From Mytilus californianus (lineage: Eukaryota > Mollusca > Bivalvia > Mytilida > Mytilidae): a stretch of DNA of 64,000 nucleotides. A model generated the notes under the pieces. It was not told the DNA's origin and searched no databases. It worked only from the letters and a program-made list of their open reading frames with translations. Where the stretch lies: positions 77,095,955 to 77,159,954 of the forward strand of contig NW_026262581.1 in assembly GCF_021869535.1 (NCBI RefSeq), read 5' to 3'. The position numbers were made by a program, and so were the translations under genes. Below, piece after piece: positions 1-12,000 of the stretch. Every line of letters begins with the position of its first letter. Position 1 is the first letter of the stretch.

Positions 1-50
1 GTCTCCATTAAACACAGGATATACAAATCTAGGATACTTAATCCAGTGTA
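1..50 (-). CDS. AGK: AGK exon 11, partial (truncated by window edge)
   Basis: Acceptor CCCTGCAG at 55-51. In the phase required by exon 10 (phase 1) the 50 nt are open and read V-HWIKYPRFVYPVFNGD. This falls in the variable linker of AGK, so the call rests on the acceptor and phase rather than on sequence similarity. Confidence 0.6.
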
Positions 51-3000
51 CTGCAGGGACTTTCAATAAAAACAGAACTTTTAAGACAATAAAACAATGT
101 GTTTTACTTGAAGAAAGCTTCTCAATGAATTGTTTTAAGTTTATTGCTTTAGAATAAATCAGGCAGTTGGAATAACTCTTTTATTGTTTCCATACCTGCC
201 AACCCTCCAGTTTTGAGTGGGAGACTCCCGCAAAATCGACAAAATTACGGAAATCTCCCGCTTGCAAGTCCGGTCCCGCGCGGGAGTATACAATCTCCCA
301 CTTTCGGATATTTTGACTTGGAATAACCTGCGTTCTTAATTCTCTGGCTTTTCATTACTTTCAATAGAAATAAATAAACAATCGCAATCATTTGAAAACT
401 TTGGTCAGTAGTAATGCTGTTCGATATATAAACAATCGAAATTCAGTTCTGCTATGTCAACTCCAACAAGATAGAGGTCTTTGTGTGGACCAAGCGGCAG
501 TGTAAAAAAGAAGAAATAGATAACTGCAAATCGAAATGTCAAGCAGTTTTGAATGAAAGATTTTAAATTTTTACGACCAAGTTCACTTGGCAATGAATCT
601 TTTTACACATCATGTTTTATCAACTTTTCGATTTCTTCTGGTGGTATGTACGATGTTTGAAAGCATGCTTAGTGTGAGACTCACAACAAAATCAAGATAG
701 GGAATGTTACGAGTTATGAGACTCGGAAGTATTGAAAAGGCTAAAAAAAAACACCCCACCTTGTATAGATTATAACCATGAATTGAAGAAATAAAGTATA
801 TCAATTAACTCTTATTGGTGTTTTGTAGATAAATAAGTAAACAGGTCATATATTTAACTTGAAAATGTTGTTCGCGCAAAATCTCTGCCTCTGCTGTCAT
901 AGCTGAGGGGGAGATCTCCCTCTTTGAAGGTTTCAGAGGTTGGCAGGTATGCTGTTTCACATTTTGTCACATGTTTCACGGTATGGATTTTGCTCATTGT
1001 TGAGGGCTGTACAATGACCTGTAGTTATTCACATTATCATCCTTTGATATTTGGTGGAAAGTTGCCTCATTTGCAATCTTACTACATCTTCTTATTTTCA
1101 CATTGAAACAAAAAACCAAATTATGAGCAAAAAATCTGACCTGATTATTCCCAAGGATTTATTATACTGAAAACAAATTTGAACAACAACAACAACCGTT
1201 AGATATTATTTGGCTATTTTAGTATAAAGGTAATATAGACACTGTTTTTAAAATAAATAAAGTTAATGATGAAGCTCAATATCAATGAAAGTTGAACAAA
1301 AAAATTAGTAGTTGCTCAAACTTTCCCCACTTAAGTATACTGCAAAATTTTATATAGATTAAAATGACAAGATTTAAAGTACCATATTTATAAATTTGTT
1401 TCTCTAATTCTCAACCCATTAATACTTTCAATAAATGGATTATAATATTTTTTATAATGCATGATTTGTTTGATCTCAGTTCATCAATGATCAAAATTCT
1501 GATGCCAAATTTCCATGCTTTTCTCTAATTCGTTATGTTGCCGTCATAAAAGTAGACGACCATGACTTATGATGTCTCACAAAAAGAACAATATTTTTTT
1601 TTAGATTACTGTAAAACTATCAAATTGCTTTCATCTGTTTTAAGAATCATTAGAAAAATAGATTTCACCATGCAAATTAGAGCAATATAAAATTTCTGTT
1701 AAATTTATAACACTGAAAATGACGGACAAGCTTCAAGTTTTAAACATCAAAATTTAACTGTAACAAGAGGAGAAATATCCCCCTTGATGCTCGTGTTAGA
1801 ATCTATTCAACATACATTTAGTTGGTAAAAACTCATACCTTGTTGTGCTGGCTTTATCTTATATAGAAAACTAAACCAACTTTTGGATTGTGGGGCAGGA
1901 GATTGTTTCTGGATTTGTGATGTAAAAACAGGCTTTGTATTTTCTTCTGTTGCTAAAACATAACTGATCTTTGCTTTAAATACAGGTGGCCATTCCTTCA
2001 TTGCAGTTCTTACATGGGTCCAGCGATGTTTCAATGGGCCAAAGTACCAATACCTGGTTGAATATAGACTCTGTCATAAATATGAGTTTTCATATTTTGT
2101 CATAACTTTTCAAATATGCTTATCTACTTATGGTAAAACAAGAAATCAACCCTTCAAAAAAACAGTAAAATTATACAGTAGACTATCCTATAAAATCTTT
2201 ATACATAAAATAGTATGTAAAAAATTTAGACAGAAGAATATATTCATACTGATATACATGATCTGTGAATCAAATTAAAGAGCAGCAATTCTGATAAACA
2301 AGACATAAATTTGGCATGGCCTTATGACCTCATAATTGTGCACTCTTATGATGAAAATCATAATCTTGACTAATTTTTTACTTAATTTTAATAGTTTTTG
2401 CTTCAAACATTGGCCCCATACAAGGACCACCATAATATTTTGTTAGGATGTGTATCTGACCAATATACATCTTTTTATAAAAAAATTATTTTGGTCGAAG
2501 GGTGTGGCCAATATTTTTCAGAAGGAAATAGACATTACAAATAATTTGGCTAAAAACTAGTAACATATCATACTTTTGAAGCTGTCAACATTGATAAAAC
2601 CATCAGCAGACATCAAAAGTGTCTTGTTAATCTAAAACTGCATATTTCATATCATAAATATAGGTTTGTACATATTGTATTACAAAGTTTTGATTTTTAG
2701 GGCCAATTTAAGACTTAATTGGTCATACTCCTTAGGATTAAGTTGGTTGAAGTACAAGTTGGTAAAGGAGTTGATTGGGAACAAGTTGGCCATGAAAGAT
2801 ATGAGCAAGACATGGTATCAACTAAACCAGGATACTGTACAAGTGAGAAAGACAGAAAACTGAATTGAAACAATTTGATTCACTTTTTCTATTGAAATGA
2901 GAACTTTGTCCTCTATCAATAAATTTTATCATAATTTACTTCAATAAATCTTATTTCATTGAAGGACAGCAGACATGTGACTACAAAACATTTCAGATGT

Positions 3001-6000
3001 TTTTAACACAGATTCTTGATGGTAGCCAGCCTATACGGCAGTTCCGGAATACGGTTTTTAGACGAATCTGTCATGTGACTTCCATTACCATGTGACCAAA
3101 ATGTATGCATCGTCACTTCCAACACATGTTGAGCAAACGGGTGAAAAAGTTTGATTTTATACTGCACAAAATATATGGGAAATTTAAATCTCACCCTCCC
3201 TCAGTCGTACGGGAATCAAGATTACGTAGTTACGAAACATAAATTATTTCTATACTACCCTACAGAATGACGATTATGAAAGTGCTGGAAACTTTTAATA
3301 GAGCAGGGATACAGGCGCGCCTTCTATCTGGTAAATGACGTCATAAAGGCATGCGAAATTGACAATCTTTTCCAGTGAAAGACATGATTCCAGAAATGAT
3401 GTATTATGACCTTAAAATATGTTTCTACAGGCTAATAACCCTTTTATCACCTTCTAAATATGATATCACTTGGACGATACTATTGACAAAATATTTACTT
3501 AGATTTCCTAGCCTCAGCATCTCTATAAACACCTGTCTGTAATCCAGATAAAGAAAATGATGTTCTACCATCTTCTCCCTACAAAGACAAATATTGTAAT
3601 AATAACAGCTATCACCAATAAACTATATTCAGCAGGAGAGTGTAAGGTCGATGAAAATGTTGGACACAAAACAACATTTACAATAACTCTTTGAGAAGTC
3701 ACAAGGTGACTTGTGGCAGGGCAAATTTGAAAATTTTCCTCTTCACCCAACATACCAAATGAAGAAGTTTATGGCTGGATGTATATTTTCTGTCTATAAT
3801 ACAAAGGATGAGAACACATTGTTGAGAAGATTTTTAAACCTGCTTTGTAGAAGTATAATATATTGAACCTGATTTTGGACATGCTAGATTACAACGTAAC
3901 ACTGAGCAAGAAGACATGTCTACCCCATCCAAACATATCAATATGACTCTTACTACTAAATGTCACATGTATTTAAAAAAACAATGAATACCAAATTTAA
4001 AGTTTTTAATTCTATATGGCAAGATATTGAATCTATGGTTCATATGAATTTGTCCAAAAGCTATGTGTAAAATAGTAATTTTTAAGTCAAATTTGTCAAT
4101 TTGGACATATTTATGATGTTAAATTGACATCAGAAGTGACATTTTTGCACTAGTGCCTAGATTATACCAATCATTACTAATGGCATATCAATTAAATTAA
4201 CATATTTTTGAAAGTGTTGAAGATTTTTACTTTTTTGCATTTTCAGGGACCAAATAATTGTTCTTATCCTACCACCCCTTACAGAAAATGAATGCTCAAT
4301 GATATTCATATCAGCCCAGGAGTGCTGACTTCTAAGCAATGCTAGCTAGTAATGTATGAATTAGTAAAGTTTCATGTCTCAATGTCTAGGACATAATAAT
4401 GTATAAATTGGTAAAGTTTATCTGAATTCCTAGGAAATAGTTATGTCTGAATTAGTAAGGGTTCTATATAATCCATCTTGGTCACTTCAATATACTTGTA
4501 TCTAGGCCTTGTGATGTTAGTGCAGAACTTATTAGCAGCATCACATTGTGAGAAGAGAAATTATTAATGACGTCACATTGTGAGAGGAAAACTTTGTGGT
4601 CACAATGTGATAGCAGGATAACTTCCTGTAGCGTAAAAAATGTCTAAGGGAGACAAAAATTGACCAAATTTAGTATGATAAACGGTACATCAGGTTTTCA
4701 GCCACACAGCACAATGTGAAGCTTTTCAGCTTGTTTGCTGCATTCACACTCCAAAAAGAAGTTCACATTGTGACCAGCAGCTGATACTTTATATCAATGT
4801 GTAGAAATCCCTGTTATCTATGCATATCTGAATGCAGAGAAAACCATAATAAGGAAATTAGTAAAGGTTTATATCTGAAAGCAAGGGTCATAGTAATTTC
4901 GTAAATTAGTAAAGCATTGATGACCTAAATACCTAAGACATGGTTATGAGTATTATTGGTAAAGTGTTTTCCATAATTCTAAAGATATATCAATGTAACA
5001 TTAGTAAAGTGTTTCCTGAATGCTAAGGACATAATAATGTGTATATTTGTCAAGTGTTTCCTGAATGCTAAGGACAGAGTAATGTGTAAATTAGTCAAGT
5101 GTTTCCTGAATGCTTAGGACATAGTAATGTGTAAATTAGTCAAGTGTATCCTGAATGCTAATGACATAGTAATGTGTAAATTAGTCAAGTGTTTCCTGAA
5201 TGCTAAAGATATATCAATGTAACATTAGTAAAGTGTTTCCTGAATGCTAAGGACATAATAATGTGTATATTTGTCAAGTGTTTCCTGAATGCTAAGGACA
5301 GAGTAATGTGTAAATTAGTCAAGTGTTTCCTGAATGCTTAGGACATAGTAATGTGTAAATTAGTCAAGTGTTTCCTGAATGCTTAGGACATAGTAATGTG
5401 TAAATAAGTCATGTGTTTCCTGAATGCTAAGGGCATAGTAAAGTGAACAATAGTAAATTGTTACCTAAATATTAAGGGCATAGTAATGTGTAAATTAGTC
5501 AAGTGTTACCTGAGTGTTAATTAAGGACATAGTAATGTGAACATTAGTAAAGTGTTACCTGAATGCTTAGGACATAGTAATGTGTAAATTAGTCAAGTGT
5601 TACCTGAATGCTAATTAAGTACATAGTAATGTGTTAATTAGTCAAGTGTTTCCTGAATGCTTAGGACATAGTAATGTGTAAATTAGTCAAGTGTTTCCTG
5701 AATGCTTAGGACATAGTAATGTGTAAATAAGTCAAGTGTTTCCTGAATGCTAAGGACATAGTAAAGTGAATAATAGTAAATTGTTACCTAAATATTAAGG
5801 GCATAGTAATGTGTAAATTAGTCAAGTGTTACCTGAGTGTTAATTAAGGACACAGTAATGTGAACATTAGTAAAGTGTTACCTGAATGCTTAGGACATAG
5901 TAATGTGTAAATTAGTCAAGTGTTACCTGAATGCTTAGGACATAGTAATGTGTAAATTAGTCAAGTGTTACCTGAATGCTAATTAAGTACATAGTAATGT

Positions 6001-9000
6001 GTAAATTAGTCAAGTGTTTCCTGAATGCTTAGGACATAGTAATGTGTAAATTATTCAATAGTTATCAAAGGTACCAGGATTATAAGTGTTTCCTGAATGC
6101 TAAGGACAGAGTAATGTGTAAATTAGTAAAGTGTTACCTGAATATTAAGTACATAGTAATGTGTAAATTAGTCAAGTGTTACCTTAGTGCTAATTAAGGA
6201 CATAGTAATGTGAACATTAGTCAAGTGTTACCTGAATATTAAGTACATAGTAATGTGTTAATTAGTCAAGTACCACTGTGTAAGAAAAAAGTTACCTGAA
6301 TGCCAAGGACATCTATTTTCTTTGTTTCTCCTTTCACTATTGCCATGGCTGATTCTAATAGCATCCTTTAGACATAAAATTCATATTAATAATAAGCTAG
6401 GATGAAAAATCTATATATTAGTAAAAGAATTTCTTATTTTCTGACAGTCAATTTTAAGAGGTTGTGTAAGAAAAATACCCTGTTCACATTGTCATTGTAA
6501 AAATCATGACATAAAGTCAGTTGTTTTTTCAGGGGAGGTTACTTTAGAAAACTTCTGAATTTAGTAACTATCAAGTCACCTAAATCTTTCAGCAAAGATT
6601 TTATTTGGAGGTATTTTTTTTATCTCTCAAAGACTTGTTATACTTAAAGTACCTCCTTGTTCAACCTAACTTGAGATATCCTATGATGTGGATGAATACT
6701 CTCTAAAGTAAACCTCATAAATAAATCTAAACCTGAGATCTTGATTGGAACAGAAATGTTAACCCCTGAAACTAAACCATGTCCTTGATCAATCTAAACA
6801 TAAGATATCCTATGTAACCAGTTAGGACAGATATAATATGCAAAGACAGATACTTCAAAAAGTAAACCTCCTCCTTGATCAACTTAAACCTGTAATATCC
6901 TATGCGTTGAGAAAACCACCTATGTCACAATATTAGATTCTAAAGTCAGAGTATATACTCCCTAAAGTAAACTACCTCATTGCTCAACATATACTTGAAA
7001 TATCCTATGCCAGGTGTAGATACTCCAAAAAAATATCAAACTTATCAGGTCAACCCAAGCTTTAGTTATGGTGGACAGGCAATTCCAAAAGTAAGGTACA
7101 CAATCTTCTTTTACTAGAGTTATCCAAAGAAGAAAGATATACAACTTTGTGAACAGAATGAATAGTGATTCTCACCAACAGTCAGTTTATCCTACTTAAA
7201 ACTAGTCTGATTTTATACTGATGGTCAATATAGTTATGTTTTAGCTAAGTCAGTAAATACCTCACTTCATCCTTGTCTGTTCCAAATAATAGTCTGGCAA
7301 ATCTGTTCATTGATCCAAGAGGTATAACTCCTATTGGTACACTTTGCCGAAAAGACTACAGAAGAAGATTTTTTAAATACATTTCCAATCAAATAAATGG
7401 ACATATAAGTTATTCATTTGTCTAACTTCTTTATAAAAAAACTTATGCGAAAAAAAGTATTCCAGAGGCTGTAATGAGCCTGTATAGGCCACCTGGCATT
7501 TTTGCATAAAATTGATACAATGGAACAATATTTGTATTAAATGAAAACCGTGTGGGCCAAAATTTTGTCTTGCTGATAATTTTTGATGTTCCGAGTTTCA
7601 GTTTATCCATTATAAATTTACCGATAACAAGTAAAAATGAAAAAAAATTGTGTTAGAATTGTGATCTAGGGGCAACAACTCCTGTGAGGAGACAAGTCAT
7701 TAATATTTGTAGAAATTTTGTAGCTGATTACTTTTGCTTTTCAAAGTTTAAGTCTTTATCTATTATAATTTTCAAGATATCAATAGGTAAAAACACTAAG
7801 AAACATTTAAGGGCAAACACTCCAATAACAAGTTGTTTGACAATTTAAGTCTTATTTACTTATTTGTAGATATTATTTTACTATTTAAAATTTCTCCTAT
7901 AATCTATTATAGTTTTTGTAAAAGATAAAACATAAAACATAGGTAAATATCGTCAATCAAGGACAATAACTTCTATAATGAATCAACTGATGATTTTGAC
8001 TATGTTAACTTATATGATGAAGATTTTAATTTATAATTTTTAAATTTTACTGTTACTCTCTATCTACTGTAGTTCAATGAAATATGCTAAGAAATGTTTA
8101 AAATCGTCATTCAACAGCGATTGATTCAGTAAATAAATCAATTTTGCTATAAACAGTTTCTCTCTATCAACTTTTGTTTCCGCAAACACAAAATAAACTG
8201 CTTTGCTGAGCGCAGCTGGATACGCCCGCAGAGGTCCAACCCTGAACAGTTGGGGCAAAAATGGACACAATATTCAAGCTTGATACTGGTCTGTATTTGG
8301 ATTGTAATTAAATATTTGACATATTATAGGTTTCTGAATAAATGTAGTCAAAGAACTTGAAATTGGTTATATGAATTGAATTTATATTCAATTAAAGATT
8401 TCTTGCTGTTGTGCAATACACTGTGCTGTTGCGCAATACTTAGTAAATCTGTTGTCAGACTATAAACAAATAAAGTTCAATTTCTTCTCAATGTCATATT
8501 TGAAATTTATGAAAATCAATAGGGAGATTACATCAATAGCTATAAATAATTCACCAAAGTTTCATGAGAACTGATGAAAGCATTTTTGAGTTATTGTCCA
8601 AAAACTGGAAAATCCACCCTTTTTTAATGAATAAAACCCCATAACTCAGAAATGTAAAATCTAAAATTTATAAAATTCTAAAGGGAGCTCACGTCAATAG
8701 ATATAAACAATTCACCAAAGTTTCATGCATATTGGTTAAAGCTTTTTTGAGTTAATGTCTGACATGTTGACGACGGACGGACAGACGGATAACTGTATAC
8801 CATAATACGTCCCGTAAACGGGCGTATAAAAATAGGTAAAAATCATCAATCAAGTGCAAAAACTCCTCCAGGAAGTCAGTTGACAACTCCAGCCATATTG
8901 CCTTTTTTGTAGATCTTATCTTACTGATCCTTTTTACTATTTAAAGTTTTTCTCTTTCTTTAAAAATTTTAAAGATATTTTGAATAACCAAAAAGTGAAA

Positions 9001-12000
9001 ATTGCTTAACATGACTATTTCAAGGGCAATAACTACCAAATGGAATGTCTGATTTATCTAAAAGTTTCATGGTTCATAGATCGATGACCTGCTGATTATT
9101 TTGTAAGTTTTGCTCTAACTGCTTTATTTTTTTATATATACTCCAAAGTTGCAGTATTACCCCAATTTTCTATTTTTAGCATCGGCAGCTATGTTTGTTG
9201 GTGAATCAAATTCCCCAAATACAATTTTTTACAAGATTCCCTAAGGAACATTCAGTTTAAGTTTAGTAACATTAGGCCCAGTAATTTCAGAGAAGAAGAT
9301 CTTTCAAAAAATTTACGTGGATGGACTGAGGACACATTGCACAATAGGCCAGGTAAACTTAAAATGGACATTAATTTTGTTAAGTGTTGATCATCATAAA
9401 AGAATTAATACGACAGAAATGAATAACTTAACCAAGGAGATGTATCTGAAACAATTCTTTTTGTTTTTTAAGGCATTTTAAAAATTCTTACTTCACTGGA
9501 CTATCCCATTCTCTTGTTTCCATTAAAATTGCATGACATAAAATAACATTGATAAGGCAAATGATTAAAATGATTTAAAAATTTAAAAGATAATTAGGGT
9601 GTCCTCTTCTTAGCATATATTAACACGTTGGCAAATGTAAACAAAAATCATTGAATCAACTTTTCCTCTTATTTCTTGGTTGAAGTATTGTAAAATCTGT
9701 TTGAAGTTTGGATGAAGCATGGATTCTACATGACCTAAGATAGCTGTAATAATAAATATTACTGTATTTGATTTTGTTTAATGGTCTTTTAAATATTGAA
9801 AGACATGTAAGCCCAAGTTAAATAACTATTAGATGTAATTCTTTATTCAAAGCAGACAAGAAGAAAGGAAGGGATGCATTAACACTGAATTAATCAGGCA
9901 TTTTGAACTCCCTTTTTCGGGTACATTTAAAAACATATATTGACAAATTAACATTAGCACTTACGCTTCTCATTTCTCTTCTATCTTTATACATACAATG
10001 TATCTTATATTAATGGAAAATGTACTTATATTACATACCATATCATCCTTCCTCATAAAACCAGTCACTGCCTGAAAAAGAATTAAGGGATAGATGCATT
10101 TTATTATATGCCATACAAATTTTCAAATAACTAAAGGATTTCAAATGAACTTTGCCAATTATTTAGTTGGTAAAATTAAAATGCCATGTATCACATATTT
10201 TCACACAAAAGCTGATTATTTTATCATTAGAATAACTCTTTGAGGCGTCTGTAGGTGGTCTGTTGCCAGGTATAATTATGCCCCTTTCCAACACCCTCAT
10301 TTTACAGTGGCTTTCCAAATTTCATGCCTTTCGCCCTTGTTGTACCACCTCGCAGAACCTTCAAATTGCATTGACAAATAATTGTTTTGTGTCCTCAATA
10401 AGCATGAAATAATTGCCACTGGAAATTACGTAAACAACAATCAATCAAACAATGTTATAAAAATATCTACCTCTAGTAATGTTCCATCTCCCCCGGCAAC
10501 CACTACTGCATTAGTTTCATGTTTCTCTAAAGCTGTTAGAAACTTCTTCACCTGTCCCTCAAATTCTGTCTGATAAAATTAAATACAAATTAAATAAAAG
10601 ACCAGATTTCCAATGTCCTCCGTGTTGCACATATTTTATCTCTCTTTAAAAAATATCAATCAATAATTATTTGGCACAGCAGTTGTGCATTTTGTTGATT
10701 TTTTCTCTGCAATGGTATGCAACAAGATTTGTCCCATGAATGCTACAGAAATTTAGACACATGTAAAAGACAAGAACAAATGCAAAAGACTGGCATAATA
10801 TTTAAAGCTAATATGCATTTTTAACAATTACATGTAGAAGCATAAACTGAAGCAGTGTTCTATACATGTGAACAATGTTAGTATTTCATACTTTAATGTC
10901 CTTACATCCATACTTTTAAACCAAGGCTGGAAATTTACAGGGCCAAATAGCCCATGGCCTCTAAAATTTAAGCTGAGCTACACATTTTTTCCTAAATTAT
11001 TTTACCAGCATCACATTCAACTCTTACAAATCAATCTGTCTGATATCAACCTTCAATTTATGGAATAACAGTACTGTAGTTCAAGAGTTAATGACTTCAA
11101 TTTGGAGATTTGACAGTTGCAAATGCAGTTTTACTGGTGACATGTATAAAATCAATCAACCATATAATCATACTCTGTCAATAAAATACAATGTAATAAC
11201 ATACCTTGACAACATTCACTTCTATTCCCGCTAAATGTAATATTGGTGCAGCATTCTTATTGAAAGATTTCACAGCTCCTCTGTAAACAAAATAATAATA
11301 TTGTTATAGAAAAATGTGAGAATATTCTATGGACTTGTATCACCTATCATCTCCAAGTAAAAGTAAAATAAGCAGAAAAAGTGTAAAAATTGTTTAGGTA
11401 CGGGAAAAATTACTAAGATCAAAATGTTTAATAGCAAGCATAATACTTCATGTCCTTTCAAAACATCTGGAATTCTGTCAAGCTATTTTCAAGGAGATGA
11501 TGATTAGCAGACTGATTTAAGCTGAAAAGGTCCATGTTTTTAAATGAGAAAACCCAAAATCACTCAAATAAATAAAAATAGCCGTTGCACAACTGCATGT
11601 CCTGGAGAAGAATCTCTGTAATTGAATTATGTCAAGCTGTTTTAAGGAGTTGTGGATAAACAAAATGTGATCTTGATAAAAATGCAAGATGTGATCACTA
11701 TCTATTTTATGACACGTGACACAATTGTATCAAACTGAAACAAATGCTTCAATGATATTAAGTTTATTAGGTAGTGAAAGGGTTTTACTATGAACATATC
11801 TTAATCATTCCAGTTTTTCCAGTTAAATTATTAGAAAAGCAATGAATTGTGATTTGAAAACCAGTAACTCATTCTGACTTTATTTACGCAATATTACACA
11901 CTTTGTTTTCAATCATCTAGAGAGAGAATTTGGATAAAAAAAAACTCAATTCTTTTCATGAGAACTGGCTGTAAAAGGTAATTAATTGTGATTTTTTTTA

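Noticed and set aside
4990-6275. Regularly spaced repeats resembling a CRISPR array
   Set aside because: The repeats abut with no unique spacers, the DNA is eukaryotic, and no cas genes are present. It is a satellite.
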